Positions 16,493 to 24,377 of a DNA stretch of 64,000 nt are shown piece by piece; the stretch's first letter is position 1, and every line of letters starts with the position of its first letter. Both the position numbers and the translations under genes were made by a program. Source of the DNA: Methylomonas aurea (GTDB lineage: Bacteria; Pseudomonadota; Gammaproteobacteria; Methylococcales; Methylomonadaceae). The notes beneath the pieces were generated by a model. The model had not been told where the DNA came from. It did no database searches and was given only the letters and a program-made list of their open reading frames with translations. Location of the stretch: the NCBI RefSeq assembly GCF_024505045.1, contig NZ_JANIBM010000007.1, forward strand, positions 1 to 64,000. The letters run 5' to 3'.

Positions 16493-18130
16493 TCAATAGC
16501 CGAAGGCGTCGATAAAGCGCGCCAGATGCGGCATCACTTCGACGAAGTATTCTTGGTAAGGCCGCCAGCGCGCCAACGCCGAGTTATACAAGGGTTGCGA
16601 CACCGCGGCGAAGCTGGGCGTCGCCACGTAGCGGCCGGCCGCGCGCTCGTGAAAGCGAGCGACTTCGGGCCGCCAATTGACGCCAAGCAAGTCGAATACG
16701 CGGCGGAAACTGGCTTCGAAATCGTTGACCACGTCTTCGTAGCGCAGCTCCAACCAGGCCGGCGCGATCCTGTCGCGCAGGCTCAGCCACAAATCCATCA
16801 CCGCCGCATACTGTTCGGCCACGCCTTGCCAGGACAACAGATTGACCGTGGCCGGCGACGCGGCGAAGGATTGCATCGCGCAACTCAGGCAAACGTCGCG
16901 CGGGTCGCGCAACGCAAACAGAATCTTAGCGTCCGGAAACAGGCAACTGATCAAGCCGGTTTCGATACTGTTCAACGCCACCTTGTTGACGAAGCATTTG
17001 CGCAAGGCCTCCGGCCCGAACTCCTCGGCCACCCGCTGCCAATAGTAAGCGCGTAGTTGCCTGGCTTGTGCTATGCCGATCCGCGCCAGCGCCGCCGGCG
17101 TGTCGTCGCTGATGCCGGCAATGGCCGCCAGTTCGGCGGACAGTTCTTCGAGCAGATGGTTTTCGTCGGAGGTCAACACCTGCGGATGGGCGGCAAGCAC
17201 CTGTTCGGTCAACGTGGTGCCGGAGCGTAGAAAACCGATCAGGAATACCGGCGCCGGCAAGCCGTCGGCCAGTTGTTCCGGCGTCCAGCGTTTCAGCAAA
17301 GCGTCGCTGTAGCCCTGTTTGAACAAGGCGATTTTTTTAAAAATGTAACCGGCATCGAGCGCAAGGTTCTCCGGCAATTGCCGCTGCAACTCTCCGGCCC
17401 TGGCAAACATCGCAAACGCTTCGGCGTAGCGCTTCTGCTTATCGTAAACCTTGGACAGTTCCAGGCAGGCCCGCGCCAATTGCTTAGGCTCGGTTTCGGC
17501 GGCAACCACCCGCTCCAGCCGCTGGCTTGCCGCATCGTACTGTTTGTTGTCGAACTCCAATATCGCCAGCAGAATATGAGAACCGGAATCGTGCGGCACC
17601 AGTTTCAACACCCTCTCCAGCGCGGCGATCGCCGCGTCGGTCCGCTGCAAACGCTGCAGGCAAACCGCCACCCCGTAATGGGCCGAAGCATTGTCCGGCA
17701 TGGCTTTGGCCGCCGCCCGCGCCAGTTGCAACGCCAATTCCATGTCGCCCCAGATTTGCATTTGCTCGGCGAAGCCCAGCAACGCCCGGCCGTCGGTTTT
17801 ATCGGCCTGCCGCAGCAAGGCTTTCGCCGCCCGAGCCAGATAGCGTTTGCCTTCCGCCAAGCGTTGGCGCCAGCACAAGCCCTGGCCGACGCCGGCCAAG
17901 GCCTCGGCATGGTTGGGCTTGAGCGCCAGCACTTCGCGGTAGCATTGTTCGGCGGCGGCGAAATCGCGGCGTTGGTAGGCGTGGTAGCGCGCCGTTTCCA
18001 GCAGTTGCTGCAAGCCGGCTTCTCCGGCCGGTGCCGCCGCCGGCTCCGCGCAGCAGTGTTTATATTTACGGCCGCTGCCGCACGGGCAGGCTTCGTTACG
18101 GCCCGGTTTGGCCAAAGGCTTCGAATTCAT
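16493..18130 (-). CDS. SEC-C / TPR / sulfotransferase fusion protein
   Basis: A 545-residue protein. Its N-terminal SEC-C zinc motif is complete (Cys15, Cys17, Cys26, Cys27 in CPCGSGRKYKHCC). About six tetratricopeptide units follow (residues ~40-260, e.g. AEQCYREVLALKPNHAEALAG and DAAIAALERVLKLVPHDSGSH). The C-terminus is a PAPS-dependent sulfotransferase domain starting at PVFLIGFLRSGTTLTEQVLAAHP (5'-phosphosulfate loop, ~297), with LFALRDPRDVCLSC as the 3'-phosphate-binding motif. TPR-sulfotransferases of this type sulfate proteins or glycans. It is cytoplasmic, with no signal peptide. It stands between the metalloprotease and PEP-CTERM genes, so a role in surface-polymer modification is plausible but unproven. 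Confidence 0.9.
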   Translation of the reverse strand: MNSKPLAKPGRNEACPCGSGRKYKHCCAEPAAAPAGEAGLQQLLETARYHAYQRRDFAAAEQCYREVLALKPNHAEALAGVGQGLCWRQRLAEGKRYLARAAKALLRQADKTDGRALLGFAEQMQIWGDMELALQLARAAAKAMPDNASAHYGVAVCLQRLQRTDAAIAALERVLKLVPHDSGSHILLAILEFDNKQYDAASQRLERVVAAETEPKQLARACLELSKVYDKQKRYAEAFAMFARAGELQRQLPENLALDAGYIFKKIALFKQGYSDALLKRWTPEQLADGLPAPVFLIGFLRSGTTLTEQVLAAHPQVLTSDENHLLEELSAELAAIAGISDDTPAALARIGIAQARQLRAYYWQRVAEEFGPEALRKCFVNKVALNSIETGLISCLFPDAKILFALRDPRDVCLSCAMQSFAASPATVNLLSWQGVAEQYAAVMDLWLSLRDRIAPAWLELRYEDVVNDFEASFRRVFDLLGVNWRPEVARFHERAAGRYVATPSFAAVSQPLYNSALARWRPYQEYFVEVMPHLARFIDAFGY

Positions 18131-18232
18131 GGGTCGGTATTAGGGTTTAACAGCCCGCATCATAACGGGAAAACGCAAGAACGCGAGCACCGCAGCCGGT
18201 TCCCCCGCTCGGTCGATCATGGTAGGGCCGGT

Positions 18233-18979
18233 TCAGGCGGTCGCGGCTTTACGCCGCGCGCTCAGGCTCCAACCGGCGACAACGCTGCCGAACAACCAGA
18301 CCGTGCCGGGTAGCGGTACTTGCGATACGGTAATGGTATTCCCGCTAAGGGCGAAATTCAGCGTATCGGAACTGAAGGTGATCCGGTAATCGGCGTAGTC
18401 CAAAATCGGATTGGCGTAACCGCCCGGTGCCGAGAAGCTGTCGCCGCTGTTGATGCCTGCGGCGGCTTCGGCGTCGGTCAGCCGGTAGTCGGCGATCACG
18501 TACCGGTAAGCGCCGGCAGCCAAAGCGATGTCGAAGGCCGGATCGCGGCGAAAATGGATGGAGCCGTCGGCCGCGCCCTGCTCTTGGCTCCGGGTCGTCA
18601 GACTGATCGTGCCGGTGCTGACCGTCGCGCAGTTATTGGCGATGTCGTCGCAGCGGGCCAAGTGGTTGGCTGCGCTCAAGCCCGCAGAACCGTCGTCCTG
18701 ATACCAGTGGGTGTCCGGGTCCAACCAGGTCAGTTCGCCGTCGCCGTTCAAATCGGCCGTCGCGTAGCCGGCGGTCGCGACATTGTTTTGCGAGGCCTCG
18801 TAAGCAACCAGATCCACGCTAAAACTGCCGGCGGTTTGCATAGCGATGTTCCAAACGTCGAACGTGGTTCCGGCCGCTTGGCGGAACAGAGTACCGTCGA
18901 CCACCAGGGTATTGGCTTGCGCCGGCGCGGGCGCCGACAAAACCGCCGCCAATGCGGCGGAAAAAGCGTATTTCATCAT
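18233..18979 (-). CDS. PEP-CTERM sorting domain protein
   Basis: 248 residues from ATG 18979, which has GGAG 6 nt upstream. An N-terminal signal peptide (AFSAALAAVLSAPAPAQA) is followed by a soluble beta-rich domain with DLNGDGELTWLDPDTHW, a calcium-loop-like acidic stretch. The C-terminus carries the sorting signal VPLPGTVWLFGSVVAG plus a basic RRK tail, the VPLP variant of PEP-CTERM. Such proteins are exported and processed by an exosortase, and are linked to extracellular polysaccharide. No exosortase gene is in this window. It is the last of three PEP-CTERM genes in a row, each separated by more than 200 bp and so probably transcribed separately. Confidence 0.85.
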   Translation of the reverse strand: MMKYAFSAALAAVLSAPAPAQANTLVVDGTLFRQAAGTTFDVWNIAMQTAGSFSVDLVAYEASQNNVATAGYATADLNGDGELTWLDPDTHWYQDDGSAGLSAANHLARCDDIANNCATVSTGTISLTTRSQEQGAADGSIHFRRDPAFDIALAAGAYRYVIADYRLTDAEAAAGINSGDSFSAPGGYANPILDYADYRITFSSDTLNFALSGNTITVSQVPLPGTVWLFGSVVAGWSLSARRKAATA

Positions 18980-19092
18980 TTCAGTCTCCGAATGGCCTTT
19001 AAGTTGCGCCCGAATCGACACCGGCGGCGCCGGTGTTCAGGCCTAAGGCCGGGCATACAGAATCGGGTGGGAGTTTGTGGCCTGGCCGCCAA

Positions 19093-19129
19093 CCCCGGCG
19101 TCCTTGCCGGGGCCGGACCGTCCTGGTCC
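19093..19129. repeat. Tandem GC-rich hairpins
   Basis: CCCCGGC-loop-GCCGGGG (19093-19112) is followed at once by GGACC-loop-GGTCC (19115-19129). They lie 50-90 bp beyond the stop of the next upstream PEP-CTERM gene, so they may end its transcript. No U-tract follows on either strand. Confidence 0.4.
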
Positions 19130-19181
19130 GAAGCCGAGTTTCCCTGGGCGGTCTGACCGTTAACGTTAATGGACTGCAGGA

Positions 19182-20000
19182 TTACGCCGATAGAGCTTGG
19201 CGCCGTTTAAGGCCCAACATGCCGAGCAATGCGCTGCCGAACAGCCAAACCGCGCCCGGAACCGGAACCGCATTGATTTGCACGTTATAGGACCCGGCCA
19301 GCCAGCCGCCGGAACCGTTGGAGGTACCGCAATTGGTCTGGGTATAGCAACTGCCGCCGACAGCCATGATGTAGTAGCCCGGCGCCAAATTCGCCAGTTC
19401 CAAGGCCGCCCAGTCCAAACCGCCGCTGGTACCGCGGCTGGAGCCGGCGCTGCCGCTGCCGACCGCATAACCGGCGCCGTTGCTAAAGCTGCTGTCAGCC
19501 GGATTGCTGTTGCCGTTCGAATAGCCGACGAAACCGGTGACGTGGGTCGAAGTAGCCGGCGGCGTGCCGGCACCCAGACCGTTCATCCATTGGTTTTTAT
19601 GGGCGCCGCCGCTCGCTTCCGGGCCGCTGACCTGACTGTAACGGTGAGCGCCGCTGGAATGGTCGACCGGGCCGTTGACCGACCAGATCGAAAAACCGGG
19701 GTGCAACAAGGCATTGGCGTTATTGGCGCTGACGACGATTCTGACGTCGGTCGCGCTGGTAACCTGAAATTGGTACCAGTCGGAGGTATGGCCCCAACCG
19801 GAACCGGCCGGACCGCCGCCGTCGGCCCAGGCTTTAGCGGCCACAGTATCGTTATGGCTGTAAGCAGATCCGGGAGTCACGGTGGCGACTTGGCCGTTGG
19901 TCGTCATCGCCGTCAAGCTGAACGCGCTGGCGTGGCTGGCGGTTAACGCCAAGGCCGCACCGGTCAGTAGTTTGGCAACCGATTTTTTTGCGAATTTCAT
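19182..20000 (-). CDS. PEP-CTERM sorting domain protein, glycine/serine-rich
   Basis: 272 residues from ATG 20000, behind GAGGA. Signal peptide: KLLTGAALALTASHASA. The middle is rich in Gly/Ser/Asn and aromatic residues, with DWYQFQVTSATDVRIVVSANN, like a pre-peptidase/DUF4465-type beta sandwich. A likely disulfide lies in GGSCYTQTNCG. The C-terminus VPVPGAVWLFGSALLGMLGLKRR is a canonical PEP-CTERM signal. It is exported and exosortase-processed; its function is unknown. A CRP-like site sits about 165-180 bp upstream of the start. Confidence 0.85.
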   Translation of the reverse strand: MKFAKKSVAKLLTGAALALTASHASAFSLTAMTTNGQVATVTPGSAYSHNDTVAAKAWADGGGPAGSGWGHTSDWYQFQVTSATDVRIVVSANNANALLHPGFSIWSVNGPVDHSSGAHRYSQVSGPEASGGAHKNQWMNGLGAGTPPATSTHVTGFVGYSNGNSNPADSSFSNGAGYAVGSGSAGSSRGTSGGLDWAALELANLAPGYYIMAVGGSCYTQTNCGTSNGSGGWLAGSYNVQINAVPVPGAVWLFGSALLGMLGLKRRQALSA

Positions 20001-20362
20001 TTGATTCCTCGTAGTTTTTGTAATGGCGGCGCGCGAACTCCCCGGTTTCGCGAAACCGCGCTTTTGCATCTTCCGATAGGTTCGACATAGGCGGCGGTCG
20101 CCGCATCCCTGAACGGCGCCCAAGCTGCCCATGCCTTAACCGGCTCAACAACGAGCCGACAAGCGTGATGCAAATCACAGACCAAAATTAAAACTTGAAG
20201 ATTTACCGAGGGCTACATGCAAGTTGGCCGGACAAAAACCGGGCAACTAATGGGTGATATGACTTGAGTACTATGGCATTTGCCGCAGTTTTCGTCTTCA
20301 GGCCAAGCGCCGGTTCGGCCAGACTGATGTGCGCTCGCCGCCGGTTGGCGGCGACATTCGAT
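20001..20362. other. Intergenic region with CRP-like site
   Basis: This is the upstream region of the minus-strand PEP-CTERM gene and the downstream region of the subtilase-like gene. It contains the CRP-like palindrome at 20164-20179 and a GCCGCC-AACC-GGCGGC-type hairpin at ~20336-20352, without a U-tract. Confidence 0.5.
20164..20179. promoter_or_regulatory. CRP/Vfr-like binding site
   Basis: CGTGATGCAAATCACA matches the CRP consensus TGTGANNNNNNTCACA at nine of the ten fixed positions. The two half-sites are perfectly complementary in GTGA/TCAC. It lies in the only promoter-bearing gap for the PEP-CTERM gene at 19182-20000, though rather far (165-180 bp) from its start codon. Confidence 0.5.
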
Positions 20363-21865
20363 CTAAACCCGGCTGGCGCCGTTTAAGCGGCCGCCGCGGC
20401 GCGATAGCGCAAATCCAAACAACGCGCCGGAAAACAAGAACACCGAAGCCGGCAGGGGCACCGGCGCCGCGGCCAGCGGCTCCATCCGCCAGGCCAACGC
20501 ATAATCCCAGACGAAATCGCCGGCCGTGGCCGCAACCACCCGCAGCTCGTAAGCGTGGCCGGCGCTCAAGGCCAGCCACAGGTTTTCGCTGTTGTCGGAC
20601 CGGCTGTCGGATAAAGCGACCGTACGCTGCAGCGTGGTGTCGAACAACTCCAGATCCAGATCGTACAAGACCGTGGCCAAGCTGCTGTCGTCGGCGACGC
20701 CGATATTCCAGACCAAAGCCGCCGACAATTGCAGGTCCTTTAACGCGGTGATTTTGTAATTGGCGGCCCTATTCGAGTTCAACCCGCCGAATGCGTCGTC
20801 GAAATCGAACCCGGCCGGCCTCAGCTCGGCATTGCCGCCGTCCTCAATGCTGTCTTGTTCGCCGCCGGCGATGATCCGGTAACTATTGAACACATCGAGC
20901 TGGCCGGCACCGAAGCGGTCGTCCAAACCGTTGGCGGTCTGGTGGCCGGCACTGCGGTAATCGGCGATATTGGCGGCGGTCGAGGTATTGTCGGTCGCCC
21001 GTTCGGCCCCGGCCATCAGCACCGCCTTAACCGTCTCGGCGCGTTCGGCGTTATAAACCCGGCCGATGCCGTGAATCGTTTGCGCCGCGTTGGACAAATT
21101 GCCTGCGCCGCTATGGCCGGTTTCGACCAGCAAGGCCGCGGCGGCGGCGACCATAGGCGTCGCGCCGCTGGTGGTGGCGCGCGGCGCGACCAAATCGGGC
21201 CGGGTGCGGCCGGCGCCGTAAACGCTGTCGACCGGGTCCGAACCCCGGTCGTGACCGCCGTCGCTGCGGCCGACCGCAATCGTGTTGTAAGCGCTGCCGA
21301 GCAACGGCGAGTCGCTCGACCCATTGTCCATGCCGACCACCTGAATGAATTCGTAGCGCTGCACGATGCGGTCCGCCAAACGCAGGTAGGCGCCAATGTC
21401 GGTTTCGCCGTCGGCCCTGCCGATCCAACTATGGTTGGCGATCCGGGCGCCGGCAAGCGGAGCTTCGGCGCTAGCGGCGACCAATCCGCTCAACCAGTCG
21501 TCGGCGTTGTACACAGCAATATTGGCGATGCCGGAGGCGATGGAGTCGTTACCGAAAAACATGGCGGCAACGCCGGTGGCATGGTCGGAGACGCCGGTAC
21601 TGGCCAGCGGCCCCGGATAACTGAAGGTTTTGCCGGCAAACCGGATTTGCCCTGTGTCGGGGGCAAACACCGGATAGCGCAGCTTGTCGGACTGTGGAAC
21701 CGTGGAGGCTTCGGCAAGAACGACATTGACGCCGGCGCCGGTCGGCACGGCACTGCCCAGCAATTGCTGCAATTGCCGATAGCCTATATCGTCCCGGTAA
21801 TCGGCTTGCGCCAATCCGCACCACAGGCTTGCCAGCCCCAAACCCAGCCGTTTCGTCGCACGCAT
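20363..21865 (-). CDS. PEP-CTERM-anchored subtilisin-like (S8) protein with altered triad
   Basis: 500 residues from ATG 21865, which has GGGAG 7 nt upstream. Signal peptide ends near AQA (residue 21). The S8 fold is visible: SDHATGVAAMFFG holds the catalytic His motif; IANHSWIGR and VVGMDNGSSDSP match the NSWG and oxyanion-Asn regions; RATTSGATPMVAAAAALL holds the catalytic Ser (canonical GTSMATPHVAG). The first motif, normally VAVIDTG, reads VNVVLAEAST, so the catalytic Asp is missing and Glu52 may stand in. A C-terminal beta domain (~380-470) precedes the VPLPASVFLFSGALFGFAL PEP-CTERM signal. It may be a divergent or inactive surface protease. Confidence 0.8.
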   Translation of the reverse strand: MRATKRLGLGLASLWCGLAQADYRDDIGYRQLQQLLGSAVPTGAGVNVVLAEASTVPQSDKLRYPVFAPDTGQIRFAGKTFSYPGPLASTGVSDHATGVAAMFFGNDSIASGIANIAVYNADDWLSGLVAASAEAPLAGARIANHSWIGRADGETDIGAYLRLADRIVQRYEFIQVVGMDNGSSDSPLLGSAYNTIAVGRSDGGHDRGSDPVDSVYGAGRTRPDLVAPRATTSGATPMVAAAAALLVETGHSGAGNLSNAAQTIHGIGRVYNAERAETVKAVLMAGAERATDNTSTAANIADYRSAGHQTANGLDDRFGAGQLDVFNSYRIIAGGEQDSIEDGGNAELRPAGFDFDDAFGGLNSNRAANYKITALKDLQLSAALVWNIGVADDSSLATVLYDLDLELFDTTLQRTVALSDSRSDNSENLWLALSAGHAYELRVVAATAGDFVWDYALAWRMEPLAAAPVPLPASVFLFSGALFGFALSRRGGRLNGASRV

Positions 21866-22010
21866 CGCTAACTCCCGTTCCAAGTGACCGCAGCCGGCGG
21901 GCGGCGCTTGCCTCGGTTCGGCGACTCTAACGCACCAACCGCATCCGCTTGCCGGTCAGGCTACTATAGTCCAGAAACGGCGCGACGCCAGCCGCGGCCG
22001 GCGAACCGGG

Positions 22011-23000
22011 CTACAACCAACCGGAGCGCTTGAGGCGCCAGTACAAACCCAGGCTGCCCACCGCCACGCCGGCCAATACCAGCGGATAACTGAAGGCCCA
22101 CTCCAGTTCCGGCATGTGGCGGAAATTCATGCCGTACCAACTGAACACCATGGTCGGAATCGCCAGAATCGCGCCCCAGCCTGCCAGACGCTTGACCACT
22201 TCGTTTTGCCGCACCGTTTCGAAGGTCAGATGCACTTGCATCGCCGCCAGCAGCATTTCGCGCATGCCCTGAATCGCCCGGTCCACGCGCTTGATATGGT
22301 CGGCGACATCGCGAAAATAAAAGCGTACGTCTTTGTGGATCATGCCGCCGTGAAACCGCATCAATTCGTTGCAGATGTCGATCACCGGATTGATCGCGCC
22401 TTCCAGCAACAGCAACTCGCGCTTCAATTCGTACAAGCCCTCCATGGTCTGCCGGCTGGGCCGGTTCTGAAAGATGGCCGATTCCAACACATCGAAGCGT
22501 TCCTGCAAGCCGTTGATGACCGGCATGTAGTTGTCGACGATGAAATCCATCACCGAATACAACGCAAACCCGGAACCTTTGGCCAGCAATTGCGGCATGG
22601 CCTGACAGCGTTCCCGCACCCGGGCCAGGCTGTGCGAAGCGCCGTGGCGCACCGTCACCAAAAAGCGCGGCCCGACGAACAAGTGGGTCTCGCCGAAGGC
22701 GACGCTGTCGTCGACCAACTGCGCGGTCTGCAATACGATGAACAGCGAATCGCCGTATTCCTCGATTTTCGGCCGCTGATGCGCGGAACAGGCATCCTCG
22801 ATCGCCAAATCGTGCAAGCCGAACTCGATTTGGATCGCCCGCAAAATCCCGCTATCGGCCTCGCGCAGCCCCAGCCAGACGAAGGTATCCTCCTTCAGCA
22901 GCACTTCGCTGATATCCTCGATGGTAACATCGCCGATACCGACCCCTTTCTGGTAGGCCACGCAACGCATGACTTTGGAATTATCGATGGCCTGGTTCAA
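22011..23000 (-). CDS. corA: CorA-family magnesium/divalent cation transporter
   Basis: A 329-residue protein with the long N-terminal cytoplasmic funnel domain and two C-terminal transmembrane helices. The signature YGMNF (GMN motif) sits at the mouth of the pore (VFSWYGMNFRHMPELEW). The HDLAIEDA and QRPKIEEYGDSLFIVL segments are typical of CorA. It imports Mg2+ (or Co2+/Ni2+) as a pentamer. The lipoprotein gene upstream on the same strand ends 12 bp before this start, so the two form an operon. Confidence 0.92.
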   Translation of the reverse strand: MNQAIDNSKVMRCVAYQKGVGIGDVTIEDISEVLLKEDTFVWLGLREADSGILRAIQIEFGLHDLAIEDACSAHQRPKIEEYGDSLFIVLQTAQLVDDSVAFGETHLFVGPRFLVTVRHGASHSLARVRERCQAMPQLLAKGSGFALYSVMDFIVDNYMPVINGLQERFDVLESAIFQNRPSRQTMEGLYELKRELLLLEGAINPVIDICNELMRFHGGMIHKDVRFYFRDVADHIKRVDRAIQGMREMLLAAMQVHLTFETVRQNEVVKRLAGWGAILAIPTMVFSWYGMNFRHMPELEWAFSYPLVLAGVAVGSLGLYWRLKRSGWL

Positions 23001-23012
23001 GAGTTTCTCCGC

Positions 23013-24212
23013 TTATTTGGCAATGGTGATGGCCGGAGCGCCTTGCTGGTTCAAATTGGCGACCGTCATCTGAAAGATCTGGCACAGCAAGCGGAAACCC
23101 TCGCGGTTCCACTGGTAGCCGGTTTCCGGCGGCAGTCCATAATTCCGGCCGCCGAATTCGACGCTGAGGTCGCCGCCGTCCGCGCCGACCTGCAAGGCCA
23201 AAGTCTGCACCGGATTCTCGCGCACCGCCGGCGTCGCCGGGTGTTTGTCCACCGCAAACTCCGGTTCGTCGCCGAGGCCTTGGCCGATGAAATTCAACAC
23301 ATTATGAAAGCTGCGCAAGCGGAACACGCCGTGCAACGGCCATTCGCCGCCCGGATAACCGGCGCGGATATCGACGCCAACATCGTTATCGGCGCCCTGC
23401 CCGGCCTCTTCATGCAGCCGCCGCCGCTCGTCGTTGCTCAGTAGCGCCGGATCGTAATTGGTCAGCACGATGCGCCCCACCACCCGTTTCTTCAGCCGCA
23501 CTTGTCCCGATTGCGGCAGAAATTCGACGGCGTAGTCTTTTTCCAGCTCGGCTAGATGTTCCGCCGCCACGGCGCCGGCCGGCAACAGCCACTCGCGCTC
23601 GAACATCAGCGGTTCGGCAAACAGTTGGTGCCGGTCCTGAACCGACGACAGATGCAGCACCGCCTGGCGAAACACGCGGTAGCCTTCGGCATCCGCCGGC
23701 CGATTCGAATAGATGCCGTTTTGCGCGCCGCCGGCCAGACGCAGTTCGCCTGCCAGCAAACGCAGCAATAAATCCACGTCGACGCCCTGGCGCAACAGCA
23801 TCGTCAGTTTGCTCTCCGGAAACGGCGTAAGCATGCGCTTGGTGAATTCCTCGCCTTCGATCGGCACGATGCTGATGGTCGGATTTTCCGATACGGTGCC
23901 GCCGAATACCGGCGTCAATAACGACCCGTTTTCGCCGGTGACCGCCGGCGTCGCCCCGGCATTCAATTGAAAATTAAAGGTCGCGGCGATATTGGACACT
24001 CCGGTGAAATGCAGCGGCTGATGCTGGTGGGCGCGGGCAATGTTCAGCAACAACTGCCGCGACAGCGTATCGGCCGTGGCTTTGTCGTATTCAACCACCG
24101 CGCGGTCCAACGCCAGCGGCGACAGGCAGGCGGACAAAAGCAGCGGAGCGACCAGACCGAAAATGGCCGGCAAACTCGGCAGCGGCAGTTGGTAATGAAA
24201 CAGAGTGGACAT
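23013..24212 (-). CDS. Lipoprotein of unknown function upstream of corA
   Basis: A 399-residue protein whose signal peptide ends in LLLSAC (lipobox, Cys29). The mature part begins with LALDRAVVEYDKATADTLSRQLLLNIARAHQHQPLHF, an amphipathic helical stretch. It continues as a mixed alpha/beta protein with a conserved-looking C-terminal half (DVGVDIRAGYPGGEWPLHGVFRLRSFHNVLNFIGQGLG). I do not recognise a named domain. It is co-transcribed with corA (12-bp gap) and divergent from the P-type ATPase, so a link to ion homeostasis or envelope function is possible but inferred. Confidence 0.75.
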   Translation of the reverse strand: MSTLFHYQLPLPSLPAIFGLVAPLLLSACLSPLALDRAVVEYDKATADTLSRQLLLNIARAHQHQPLHFTGVSNIAATFNFQLNAGATPAVTGENGSLLTPVFGGTVSENPTISIVPIEGEEFTKRMLTPFPESKLTMLLRQGVDVDLLLRLLAGELRLAGGAQNGIYSNRPADAEGYRVFRQAVLHLSSVQDRHQLFAEPLMFEREWLLPAGAVAAEHLAELEKDYAVEFLPQSGQVRLKKRVVGRIVLTNYDPALLSNDERRRLHEEAGQGADNDVGVDIRAGYPGGEWPLHGVFRLRSFHNVLNFIGQGLGDEPEFAVDKHPATPAVRENPVQTLALQVGADGGDLSVEFGGRNYGLPPETGYQWNREGFRLLCQIFQMTVANLNQQGAPAITIAK

Positions 24213-24377
24213 CGTGGCAAATACGCAAAAAAACCGGTTAAGTTTGCACGCGCAGCTATCGAAAACACAATCGCATTTTTTCGCCGCCGTATTCTCCGCG
24301 TCCGCCGGCCTGCGCCGCGGCCGGAGAAATTTGGGTTTACACTGTCGCCATCCGCCACTTCGCTAGCGTGCCGAACC

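Noticed and set aside
22116-23444. 442-aa plus-strand frame
   Set aside because: Antisense to corA and the lipoprotein gene, both of which have clear motifs.
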